DNA of 12,352 bases, taken from the NCBI GenBank assembly GCA_022837365.1, contig JALHHV010000153.1, positions 1-12,352 of the forward strand, read 5' to 3'. The notes below the pieces were generated by a model that was not told the origin of the DNA, did not search any database, and saw nothing but the letters and a program-made list of their open reading frames with translations. The stretch is from Desulfovibrio sp. Lineage in GTDB: Bacteria > Desulfobacterota > Desulfovibrionia > Desulfovibrionales > Desulfovibrionaceae. Below, piece by piece: positions 1-8,596 of this stretch (position 1 is the stretch's first letter; the number at the start of each line of letters is the position of its first letter). Made by a program: the position numbers and the translations under genes.

Positions 1-3000
1 GCCGCGCCATCGCTGATGAAGCCCGCGTCGTGCTCCAGGATGATCCGCGCCTCTTCCCCGGTGACCAGCGTGAAGCTGCCCGCGAACTTGCTGGCCCGCA
101 GTTGCAGGGGCAGCCTGCGCACCGCCAGACCCGGTCCATCGAAAGACTCCGCGTGGACGTGGGTGGCCAGGAAGTCGGGCACCGCCGGGATGTCGCAGTA
201 GCGGCCGTGCGCCACGGCCTCGCGCAGTTGGCGCGCCGTGGCCCGTGCGTCCTCCTCCATCCTCGCCGCCGGGGACGGCGCGAAGCGCAGGGGCACGGTG
301 TTGACGAAGAATCCCGCCGTGCGGAACTCCTCCTGCGTCTCGCGCAGTCCCACGGGCACGGCCACCAGCATTTCCGGCCTGCCGCAGGTCCGGCACAGGA
401 AGCGCGCCAGCAACGTCACGAAGCAGGTCAGTTCCGTGGCGCCAGACCGCCTGGCCAGCCGATCCAGCCCTTCGGCCAGCGCTGGCGGCAGGCAGACGTC
501 GGCCATGGCCCCGATGCGCCCCCCGCCCCCGGCACGTTCCGTGGACAGGGACACCGGCGGAACCGGCGGGGTCAGCACCGCCTGCCAGTACGCCGCATCA
601 TCCCGGCAGGCGTCCGAACGCAGGTATTCCGCCTCCCTGTGGCAGAACCGCGCCTGCACGGCCAGCGTTCCCCGTTCCGGCTGCCCGCCGCGCAGGTATT
701 CCAGCGCGTTGCGCAGCACGATGTCCAGGGTTTCGCCGTCACCCGCGATGTGGTGCGCCACCACCAGCACCTGCAACCGGTCCCCGATCCGGGCCACGGC
801 CATGCGCGCCGGAGCCTCGCGCCGCAGGTCGAAGGGGGTGTGGATCTGCCCGTCAAGGAACGCCATGGCCGCCGCATCGTCCGCGAACGCCTGCTCCCGC
901 AGGGGAATGGCTCCGCCGCCACGCGCCAGATGCGGGGCGTCGATGTCACCCCCGACAAGGCTGCACAGCAATTCCTGATCCCCCAGCGCCCGGTGCAGCG
1001 CATCGGTGAAGGGCCGCGCGTTCTCTCCGCGCACCTCCAGCAGAAGGGGCATGTTGTAGTCCACCGTGCCGTGGTTGGCCTGCTGGTACGCCCATATCCG
1101 GTACTGGGCGCGGCTGAGGGGCGCGGTATCGGATGGCGGCGGCGCGGCCTGCTCCCCCCGCCCGCGCAACACCTCCTCGACGTCGAACAAGGTCTCGCAG
1201 GCGACGAAGTCGCGGAAGGCCACGTCCACCCCGAAGACCTTGCGGATTTCCCGCAGCAGCAGCATGCCCTTCAGGCTGTTGCCGCCCTGGTCGAAAAAGT
1301 TGGCTTCCGGGTCGTATTGGCCGCCCATGGTCCGCCGGCAGGCATCCAGCAGCCGCCCGTCCACGGGGCGTTCGCGGCGGCGGGCCTGCGCGGGGGCCTC
1401 GGCCATGCGGCGCAGCGCGTTGCGGTCCACCTTGCCCGTGGGGGTCACCGGCATGGCGTCCAGCACCCGCCAGACGGACGGCACCATGTACGGGGGCAGG
1501 TTGCCCCGGCTCCAGCGGGCCACGGCCTCCTGCGTGGCGTCCGGGTGCAGCATCACGAACGCCGCCAGTTCGGTCTGTCCGTTGCCGTCCTTGACCGCCA
1601 GAACGGATGCCTGGCGCACGCCCTCGCAGCGCTCCAGCAGAAAGGCCACCTCGCCCGGCTCCACCCGGTTGCCCCGCACCTTCACCTGGTCGTCGGCGCG
1701 TCCCACCAGCAGTATTTCGCCCGTTTCGGACCACAGGGCCATGTCGCCGGTGGCATAGGCCACGCCGCCGTCCTCACCGGGCAGCAGGCCCGGCGGATGG
1801 CCGGGCAGATGGCGGAAACGCCGCCCGGTCAGTTCCGGGTTGCCGTGGTAGCCAAGGGCCACGCTGGCCCCGCCCACCCACAGTTCGCCCACCATGCCCG
1901 CGGGCCGGGGCCGCAGCCCGGAGTCCAGGATGTACGCGGCGGCGTTGGGAACGGGCCGCCCGGAACTGATGGGCAGGGATTCGCCGGGCGTCACGCGCTT
2001 CATGGAGGCGCACACGCAGGTCTCGGTGGGACCGTAGGCGTTGAAATAGCGCAACGTCTCCGCGTAATGCAGCGCGTCGGCGGCCACGGGCGGCTCCCCT
2101 GCCGTTATCAGCACGCGCAGGCCGGGGAACGGCTCGCCGTCGAACAGGCGCAGGTAGGACGGCGGAAAGGTGGTGACGGTCACCCCGTTGTCCGCCATGT
2201 ACCCCTTCAGGTCCCACGGCGCATTGCGGTACGCGTCGCCGACCGGGTACAGGCAGGCCCCGGCGTACAGGGCCATGAACATTTCGGAAAGGGATGCGTC
2301 GAACACGGGCGGCGCGAATTGCAGCACGCGGTCGTCCGGCCCCACGCCGAAGACCTCGATCTGCCCCAAGATCATGTTCACGAAGCCGCCGTGCGGGGCC
2401 AGCACGCCCTTGGGCCTGCCCGTGGACCCGGAAGTGTAGATGAGGTAGGCCCCGTCGCGCGGGTCCGGTTCCGTGGCCGGGGACGCCGGGCAATCTTCCG
2501 GCGGCGGCGCGAGGTGCGCGTCGCCGTCCGCGTCCAGCGTCAGCGCGGCCCCCGCGTCGGCCATGATGAAGGCGATGCGCTCCGCCGGGGCGTCCGGGTC
2601 CACGGGGACGATTTCCGGCAGGCGCAGCGTGCGCCGGGCCAGCACGGCCACCACGCCGCCCTTGCCCACCCCCTGCCCGGCCAGCCAGGCGGCGCAGCGC
2701 AGCGAATTTTCGCGCAGTTGCGCGTACGTCAGCACCGCCCCGCGCCCGTCGCGCACGGCGTCGCGCTGCGCGAACTCCCGCGCCTTCTCGTCGAACAGGC
2801 CGGGCATGGACCGCACGGGGTACGGCCGCTCGTCACCGCGCTGCCAGGCGCGCAGTTCGCGCGCCTCCTCCTCCAGCAGGTAGTCGAGCTGCGGCAGGTC
2901 CGCGCCGGAGGCCAACTGGCCCACCAGATGTTCCACGCGCCGCACGTACCGGTCCACGTCCCGCTCGCTGAGGTGGTTGCGGCAACTGCGCACCGTCAGG

Positions 3001-4193
3001 GAAAGCCGCCGGGTGTGGCATTCCTCCATGACCAGCGCGCCGAACAGGACCGGCTCGTGCACGCTGTGGTGCTGCACGGCCTCGCATATGCGGAAATCCG
3101 GCGAGCCTTCCGGGGCGTTGGGCAGGTAGTTGATGAACGTGTCGGCGATGTGGGCCAGGTTCTTGTGGCCCAGGTTGCGCATGGCCAACTGGAACGGCGT
3201 GCGCGCGCGCCGGAAGAAGGCGGCGCTCTGCGCGCCCGCGTCGGCCAACAGCGAGGCGAACGTCTCGTGCCGGCGCATGTCCAGCCAGGTGGGGGGCATG
3301 CAGATGTGCGCCCCCTGCCGCTTGCGGAACGCCTTGCGCTCGCCGAAGGCCAGGGGCGTCTGCACCACGATGTCCTTCTCGTCGCACATGTACGAAAGGA
3401 CCAGCGCGTGCAGCGCCGTGAACAGCCCGGCGGGGCTCACGCCGTACCTGGCCTGCAACTCCCCGGCCTGGCGAGAGGTCTCCTCCGACAGCAGGTACTT
3501 CCTGTACCGGGTGTTTCCCAGCATGTCGGGGCGGCCCGGCAGCGCCCGGAAGATGCGCTTTTCGGGCAGCCGTTCCAGGTGCCGTTCCCAGAACTCCATG
3601 TCCTTGGCGAAGCGGGGCGAGGCGGCGTGCTCCGCATCGGCGCGGTATTCCTCGCTGCACGGGCACCGGTCGTACGGCCCCGGCGTGCGGCCCTGCGCAA
3701 GCTCGGTGTACACCTCGGCCACGAACGCGGTGTGGTAGAAGAAGCCCAGGCCATCGAGGACAAGGTGCGAACTCTTGACCAGGTACAGGCTTTCCGCCTC
3801 TCCCGTGCGCAGCAGTGCATAGCGCATGAGAGGGTTGTCCACGGATTCCTCGAAAAAGGCGTCCGCGTAGTCCCCGGCGGCCTGTTCCGGGTCCGCCGCG
3901 CCGCGCAGGTCCAGAAAGCGGAAATCCACGTTCTCCGCCCCGCCGACGACGAACTGCGGCTCGTCACCGTCCGCGCACAGCGTGGCGCCCGGCAGGGGGG
4001 TGTGCCGCAGCACGATGCGGATGGCCTCGCGCAGCCGTTCCGGGCAGACGGCATTGGCGATGGGAAAACTGCCCCGGATGGACACTTCCGCATAATCCGA
4101 CAGTGATGTCCGACAAGCCAGCCAGAGTTCCTTCTGGCAACCGGTAAGCGGAACGATCTCTGCCAGCCCGTCATCCATCACGGCGTCTTTCAT
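1..4193 (-). CDS. Nonribosomal peptide synthetase, C-A-T-C, C-terminus beyond window
   Basis: Assembles a peptide on carrier domains in the cytoplasm. 1397 codons run without a stop to the window edge. The ATG at 4193-4191 follows AGAGAGG with about 6 nt spacing. Condensation domain 1 is at about residues 10-440 (S142-H143-L-V-L-D147-G148 in place of HHxxxDG). The adenylation domain is at about 470-930: YTSGSTG at 586-592, FDAS around D632, NAYGPTE, a GRADDQVKVRG-type A8 motif, and K921 in PTGKVDR. The carrier domain has GGNSL with Ser973 as phosphopantetheine site. Condensation domain 2 starts near 1024 with H1147-H1148-I-A-G-D-G and GFFVNTVPL near 1290, and is cut by the edge. The specificity residues aligned to GrsA read D-A-S-T-I-A-A-V-C-K, nearest to remembered Tyr (DASTVAAVCK) and Phe (DAWTIAAICK) codes. 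Odd: the A2 motif (LKAGxAYxPxD) is missing, with RLPEIV running straight into PVDPD. The first C domain suggests an upstream donor or an acyl starter. Confidence 0.95.
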   Translation of the reverse strand, partial: MKDAVMDDGLAEIVPLTGCQKELWLACRTSLSDYAEVSIRGSFPIANAVCPERLREAIRIVLRHTPLPGATLCADGDEPQFVVGGAENVDFRFLDLRGAADPEQAAGDYADAFFEESVDNPLMRYALLRTGEAESLYLVKSSHLVLDGLGFFYHTAFVAEVYTELAQGRTPGPYDRCPCSEEYRADAEHAASPRFAKDMEFWERHLERLPEKRIFRALPGRPDMLGNTRYRKYLLSEETSRQAGELQARYGVSPAGLFTALHALVLSYMCDEKDIVVQTPLAFGERKAFRKRQGAHICMPPTWLDMRRHETFASLLADAGAQSAAFFRRARTPFQLAMRNLGHKNLAHIADTFINYLPNAPEGSPDFRICEAVQHHSVHEPVLFGALVMEECHTRRLSLTVRSCRNHLSERDVDRYVRRVEHLVGQLASGADLPQLDYLLEEEARELRAWQRGDERPYPVRSMPGLFDEKAREFAQRDAVRDGRGAVLTYAQLRENSLRCAAWLAGQGVGKGGVVAVLARRTLRLPEIVPVDPDAPAERIAFIMADAGAALTLDADGDAHLAPPPEDCPASPATEPDPRDGAYLIYTSGSTGRPKGVLAPHGGFVNMILGQIEVFGVGPDDRVLQFAPPVFDASLSEMFMALYAGACLYPVGDAYRNAPWDLKGYMADNGVTVTTFPPSYLRLFDGEPFPGLRVLITAGEPPVAADALHYAETLRYFNAYGPTETCVCASMKRVTPGESLPISSGRPVPNAAAYILDSGLRPRPAGMVGELWVGGASVALGYHGNPELTGRRFRHLPGHPPGLLPGEDGGVAYATGDMALWSETGEILLVGRADDQVKVRGNRVEPGEVAFLLERCEGVRQASVLAVKDGNGQTELAAFVMLHPDATQEAVARWSRGNLPPYMVPSVWRVLDAMPVTPTGKVDRNALRRMAEAPAQARRRERPVDGRLLDACRRTMGGQYDPEANFFDQGGNSLKGMLLLREIRKVFGVDVAFRDFVACETLFDVEEVLRGRGEQAAPPPSDTAPLSRAQYRIWAYQQANHGTVDYNMPLLLEVRGENARPFTDALHRALGDQELLCSLVGGDIDAPHLARGGGAIPLREQAFADDAAAMAFLDGQIHTPFDLRREAPARMAVARIGDRLQVLVVAHHIAGDGETLDIVLRNALEYLRGGQPERGTLAVQARFCHREAEYLRSDACRDDAAYWQAVLTPPVPPVSLSTERAGGGGRIGAMADVCLPPALAEGLDRLARRSGATELTCFVTLLARFLCRTCGRPEMLVAVPVGLRETQEEFRTAGFFVNTVPLRFAPSPAARMEEDARATARQLREAVAHGRYCDIPAVPDFLATHVHAESFDGPGLAVRRLPLQLRASKFAGSFTLVTGEEARIILEHDAGFISDGA

Positions 4194-4230
4194 GGACAAC
4201 CTCTCTATGATGCGAGAACTACCCCACCTC

Positions 4231-4242
4231 CCAACTTGTTGG
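4231..4242. promoter_or_regulatory. Inverted repeat CCAAC-TT-GTTGG, candidate operator
   Basis: Perfect 5-nt arms (CCAAC and GTTGG) around a 2-nt centre, about 40 nt upstream of the NRPS start codon. In that position it could bind a dimeric regulator or form a small hairpin in the NRPS 5' leader. The regulator is not in the window. Confidence 0.3.
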
Positions 4243-4244
4243 CA

Positions 4245-4254
4245 AGGTTAACCT
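4245..4254. promoter_or_regulatory. Perfect palindrome AGGTTAACCT, candidate operator
   Basis: A 10-nt perfect palindrome, 2 nt from the neighbouring inverted repeat and 6 nt upstream of the plus-strand -35-like hexamer. Two dyads side by side between divergent biosynthesis genes suggest shared control. This is a sequence observation; no binding protein is identified. Confidence 0.35.
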
Positions 4255-4260
4255 ATCACT

Positions 4261-4288
4261 TTGGGCTGTACCTGCCCCCACCTATGAT
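4261..4288 (+). promoter_or_regulatory. Candidate sigma70-type promoter for the aminomutase operon
   Basis: TTGGGC (4261-4266; 3 of 6 to TTGACA), a 16-nt spacer, then TATGAT (4283-4288; 5 of 6 to TATAAT). Transcription would start near 4295, leaving a leader of about 275 nt before the aminomutase. It is the best -10 match seen in the intergenic region, but the -35 is weak. Confidence 0.35.
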
Positions 4289-4367
4289 GTATCCCTACGG
4301 CGATACGAAAAGGTGAATGCTCACGGGAGGAAGCCCTACCGGAAGGAGCATGCGCCACAGCGGATAC

Positions 4368-4380
4368 GGGGGCAGCCCCC
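4368..4380 (+). other. Short GC hairpin in the operon leader
   Basis: GGGGG (4368-4372), loop CAG, CCCCC (4376-4380). No T-run follows, so it is not a standard intrinsic terminator. It lies between the candidate promoter and the aminomutase and is flanked by a direct repeat ATGCGCCA (4350-4357 and 4382-4389). The role is unknown, and such stems also occur by chance in GC-rich DNA. Confidence 0.3.
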
Positions 4381-4569
4381 CATGCGCCAGCCGCAAGTCC
4401 GCGCCGGTCCCGCTCCGCCGCGCCATCCGGCCCCGGAGCTTCTTCCGCCGGACAGACAACGGCAGACATCTTCGGTACAGGTACGTCACCGCGCCATACA
4501 TCCCCCCAAGCCGATATTCCACCACGACACCGCGACGCCGACCTCACGTGCCCGGTACACGAGGAATCC

Positions 4570-5709
<1,140 letters not shown>

Positions 5710-5795
5710 CCGGGCGCAGGCCATGCACCCTGCGGGACGACGGGGCGGAACCCGCCCTCGCCCGCCCGCCCCGCGCCGCGCGGCCGGAGGCTCCC

Positions 5796-6545
5796 GTGGC
5801 GGAGCGCCCCGTGGCGGACGCGCCCGCGCCCCACGGGGCCACCACGCTGTTCTGCATTCCCCACGCCGGGGGCAGCGCCGCCTATTACGCCAGGCTCGGC
5901 CAGTGCCTGCCGGAAACGGTGGCCTTCCGCCCCCTGGAACTGCCCGGCAGGGGCCGCCGCCACCGCGAAGCGCCGCACACCAGCATGGAAGCGCTGACGC
6001 ACGACCTTTTCCGGAACATCCAGCCCGTGGCGCAAACAGCCCCCTACGCCCTGTTCGGCCACAGCATGGGCGCGCTGCTGGCGCTGCTGTGCGCGGCGCG
6101 GGCGCGGGAAAACGGCATGCCGCTGCCAAGGGCGCTGTTCATTTCCGCCGCCTCGCCCCCCGGCTGCCGGGAACGGCCCCCGGTGCCTCCGGTGGCGTCG
6201 CTGTCGCCCCGCAAGCTCTGGGAATGCGTGGTGGGCATCGGCGGCGTGCCGCAGGGCATTGCCGCATCGGACGAATTCCGCCGGTATCTGGAACCGGTGC
6301 TGCGGGCCGACTTCACCGCGCTGGAAGCCTGGCTGCCCGCGCCCATGGAACCGTTGCCCGTGCCCGTCACCGTGTTCAGGGGGCACCGGGACGTCATCAC
6401 CGACGACATGGCCCGCCAGTGGCAGCGGCTGACCACGGAAGAACTGCGCATCCGCATCTTTCAGGGCAACCATTTCTATTTGCAGGACAACTGGGAAGGC
6501 TTGGCGTCCTGCATCGCCCACGCCTGCGGCGCGGCGGCCGCATGA
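5796..6545 (+). CDS. Type II thioesterase (alpha/beta hydrolase, NRPS editing)
   Basis: Cytoplasmic editing enzyme that hydrolyses wrongly loaded acyl or aminoacyl groups from NRPS carrier domains. The N-terminus carries FCIPHAGGSAAYY, typical of the GrsT/SrfD family. The nucleophile is in F-G-H-S90-M-G, with likely partners D199 (RGHRDVIT) and H226 (GNHFY). I chose GTG at 5796 because GGAGG (5786-5790) lies 5 nt before it, and the resulting 249 residues match the usual 240-250. The frame is open upstream to GTG 5706, which overlaps the aminomutase stop as GTGA, but the extra 30 residues are low-complexity Pro/Arg/Ala. The stop overlaps the next start (ATGA, 6542-6545). No integrated thioesterase can be seen because the NRPS end is missing. 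Confidence 0.93.
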   Translation: MAERPVADAPAPHGATTLFCIPHAGGSAAYYARLGQCLPETVAFRPLELPGRGRRHREAPHTSMEALTHDLFRNIQPVAQTAPYALFGHSMGALLALLCAARARENGMPLPRALFISAASPPGCRERPPVPPVASLSPRKLWECVVGIGGVPQGIAASDEFRRYLEPVLRADFTALEAWLPAPMEPLPVPVTVFRGHRDVITDDMARQWQRLTTEELRIRIFQGNHFYLQDNWEGLASCIAHACGAAAA

Positions 6546-7310
6546 CGGCCCCCCGGACATTTTCCGGCTGCCGCCTGCCGCGGGTGGACGATGCCGTGCT
6601 GGTCTGCGTGGGGGTGCGGCTGGACGGGGACGCCACGGAATGGATCGCTGCGGCGGCGCCCTTCACCACGGAGCGCGAGCGCGCCCATGCCGGGCGCTTC
6701 GTGCACGCCGTGGACGCCGCCAGGCATCTGGTGGGCAGGGCCATCGTGCGCCGCACGTTGATGGCGGACCGGCGCACGTTGATGGCGGACCGCCGCACGC
6801 TGGCGGCGGACCTGGATTTTCCGCGCACCCGGTGGGGAAAGCCGGTCTGTCCCCCCCGCCACGCCGAGGACGGACAGGACACGAACGGCGTACCGGCCGT
6901 CATCGATTTTTCCATTTCCCACGCCGGGGCCATGGTGTGGGCGGCATTCTGCCGGGCCGGATGCGTGGGCATCGACGTGGAAGAGACGCGCGTGCGACGC
7001 CATCCGCGCCCTGCCCGCCACGGAGCGCGCCGCCGCCTTCTACCGGTGCTGGACCCGGAAGGAGGCCGTGCTCAAGGCGCTGGGCAGGGGCCTGAGCCTG
7101 CCGCTGCACGGCTTTCAGGTGCACACCGGGGCCATCGGCGCGGACTGGCTGGTGTCCCTGCCGCGCGAAGACGCGCAGGCGGGGGACGGCGCGGTCCCGG
7201 CATGGACCACCCGCGACATCGACGCCGGGCCGGGCTACCAGTGCAGCGTCGCGGCCCGTGCGGCGCATCTGCCCGTCGCGGTGCATCCGGTGGAAGACGA
7301 TGCGGCATGA
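6542..7310 (+). pseudogene. Sfp-type 4'-phosphopantetheinyl transferase, deleted and frameshifted
   Basis: The family transfers phosphopantetheine from CoA to the carrier-domain serine. The first frame gives the N-terminal half: ARHLVGRAIVRR, W-G99-K100-P101, F-S-I-S-H127 and V-G143-I-D145-V-E147. After about 6985 the similarity continues in the frame one base later: ERAAAFY, then R-C-W-T-R-K-E-A-V-L-K-A-L-G-R-G-L, ending at TGA 7308-7310. Between GIDVEE and the WTRKEA segment about 16 expected residues are absent, so one deletion of roughly 47-50 nt (2 more than a multiple of 3) explains both defects. The first frame alone would run to 7444 with unrelated Arg/Pro-rich sequence. The start at 6542 is coupled to the thioesterase stop. 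It may be a true pseudogene or an assembly error; if inactive, the NRPS needs a PPTase from elsewhere. Confidence 0.85.
6749..6811 (+). repeat. Three tandem 21-nt units inside the PPTase gene
   Basis: Units at 6749-6769, 6770-6790 and 6791-6811 encode RRTLMAD, RRTLMAD and RRTLAAD (residues 70-90). Units 1 and 2 differ at one base; unit 3 is more diverged. The frame is kept. Family members usually have one such segment between the RxLLGRxLLRR helix and the GKP motif, so the duplication probably lengthens this helix by two units. Confidence 0.85.
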
Positions 7311-7440
7311 GCGGCCCGCCGCGCCCGTCGGCCACGCGGGGCCGGGGCCGGGTATGGACGATAATGCTTTTATCCTGTTACCCTGCGTGCAGCCCCCCGC
7401 TAGACGCGGCCTGCACCTGCAACGGAAACCGTATCCGCCC
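7311..7440 (+). other. Intergenic spacer upstream of the substrate-binding protein gene
   Basis: A 130-nt gap, the longest inside the plus-strand gene series. Its middle (7355-7380) is noticeably AT-richer and contains GATAAT (7360-7365), one base off the -10 consensus, but no -35 hexamer is visible in the GC-rich DNA before it. It could hold a second promoter for the envelope genes, or simply be spacer. No terminator hairpin with T-run was seen. Confidence 0.25.
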
Positions 7441-8553
7441 ATGAACAGGACCATCAGTGCCCTTCTCCATGCCGTTGCGGCGCTTGGCTGCGCCCTGCTG
7501 CTGTGCCTGGCCGCCCGTCCGGCGCACGCCGCCAGCGCCACGGAGGACGCCGCGCGGCCCGGCCCCCGGCCGCCCCGGAAGGTGGCGGCGTACTTCGAAG
7601 CCGGTCCCTACTGGGAATTTTCCCTGCTGCGGGAACAGATCATCACGGCGCTGAAGGAACGGGGGGTGCTGGAGCGCATCGACTTTCCCGAAGCCCTGCA
7701 CGTCAGCCCCGGCTGGGACGCCACGGAGGACGCCTACCGCGACGCGGCCCGCAGGCTGATGCAGGACCCGTCCGTGGACGTGATCCTGGGCATGGGCACC
7801 GCCGCCACCAAGGCCCTGCTGGCGGAAAACAACGGCAGGACGCCCATCATGTCCATCGACGTGGCCGACCCGGTGGGGGCGGGCATCGTGGACGCGCGCA
7901 CGGGCCGGACGGCGCCCAACCTGACCATCCATTACGTCAGGGACAAGTGGTACAAGGTCTTCGCGCTGTTCCACGAAGCGCTGCCCTTCAAGCGGCTGGG
8001 CATCATGTACCACGACAGCCCCGAAGGGCTTTCCTACTCCAACGTGCACGAGGCGCGCGAAGTGGCGCGCGAACGCGGCTTCACCCTGGTGGAGTACCCC
8101 GGCCTGGACAAGGCGGAAAGCGGCGCCACCTGCGCCCAGGGGGTGAACGAACTGCTGGGCCGGGGCATAGACGCCTTCTACATTTCCGCGCTCAACTGCT
8201 TCGACTGGACGCAGGAAAACCCCCAGCCCATGTTCGACGCCCTGGCCAGCCACGGCATCAGGACCTTTGCCCGCGACGGCAGCGTGCACGTGCGGCGCGG
8301 GGCGCTGATGGGCCTTTCCACCCTGGACTACGTGCCCCTGGGCAGGTTCTACGCCGACCGCATGGCCCAGCAACTGGGGCTGCTGCCCCCCACGGCCCAA
8401 CTGGAACGGGAAGCCTACACGCCCAAGATCACGCTCAATCTGGTCACCGCAAACAACCTCGGCATGGACATTCCCCTGCTGCTGCTCATTTCGTCCGACG
8501 AGATATTCGACGCCACGCTCGTCGGCACGCACAACGCGGCCATGCCCCGGTAG
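7441..8553 (+). CDS. Periplasmic ABC-type substrate-binding protein, PF04392-like
   Basis: A 370-residue exported protein. A Sec signal peptide spans residues 1-30 (Arg near the start, hydrophobic core LLLCLAA, cleavage likely after A-H-A30). The mature part has two Rossmann-like lobes: KVAAYFEAGPYWEF..., then ILGMGTAATKALL near 120, RTPIMSIDVADPVGAG near 140, and LGIMYHDSPEG near 185. This order, with T/DPVGAG, is typical of the ABC_sub_bind (PF04392) family, whose ligands are mostly small and often unassigned. There is no lipobox, so it should be soluble in the periplasm. ATG 7441 has only a weak upstream GGAAA; the start is supported by the signal peptide beginning there. No cognate importer permease or ATPase is in the window, so it may be an orphan binding protein or serve the exported peptide. 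The ligand is unknown. Confidence 0.85.
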   Translation: MNRTISALLHAVAALGCALLLCLAARPAHAASATEDAARPGPRPPRKVAAYFEAGPYWEFSLLREQIITALKERGVLERIDFPEALHVSPGWDATEDAYRDAARRLMQDPSVDVILGMGTAATKALLAENNGRTPIMSIDVADPVGAGIVDARTGRTAPNLTIHYVRDKWYKVFALFHEALPFKRLGIMYHDSPEGLSYSNVHEAREVARERGFTLVEYPGLDKAESGATCAQGVNELLGRGIDAFYISALNCFDWTQENPQPMFDALASHGIRTFARDGSVHVRRGALMGLSTLDYVPLGRFYADRMAQQLGLLPPTAQLEREAYTPKITLNLVTANNLGMDIPLLLLISSDEIFDATLVGTHNAAMPR

Positions 8554-8596
8554 ATTTTCCACAAACCCTGCAACCGATCACAACGAGGCGACGACA

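Larger units (their letters stand above)
4194..4569. promoter_or_regulatory. Divergent intergenic control region
   Basis: This 376-nt stretch separates the NRPS (minus) from the aminomutase operon (plus), so both promoters should lie here. The part nearest the NRPS (about 4201-4320) is clearly less GC-rich than the genes and holds two palindromes and a promoter-like pair, listed separately. A weak minus-strand -10 (CATCAT, 4289-4284) with TTTTCG 16 nt upstream would drive the NRPS and would overlap the plus-strand -10. The rest, about 4320-4560, is GC-rich leader with one strong short hairpin. No convincing gene was found in it. Confidence 0.6.

Noticed and set aside
30..4106. Plus-strand open frame of 1358 codons
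   Set aside because: It is the antisense shadow of the NRPS. Its translation is His/Gln/Arg/Gly/Val-rich with no domain, while the minus strand gives full C, A, T and C motifs.
4368..4380. GGGGG-CCCCC stem as an intrinsic terminator
   Set aside because: No T-run follows on the plus strand and no matching arrangement is seen on the minus strand.
6749..6811. Regular repeats as a CRISPR-like array
   Set aside because: The units abut without spacers, encode protein in frame and number only three; no cas genes are present.
6542..7444. PPTase as a 300-residue protein in its starting frame, ending in an ATGA overlap with the next gene
   Set aside because: The overlap is tempting, but after GIDVEE the frame gives unrelated sequence, while the other frame shows the conserved WTRKEAVLKAL segment and a proper stop at 7310.
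7378..8562. Minus-strand open frame of 394 codons
   Set aside because: Antisense shadow of the substrate-binding protein, which has a signal peptide and family motifs.
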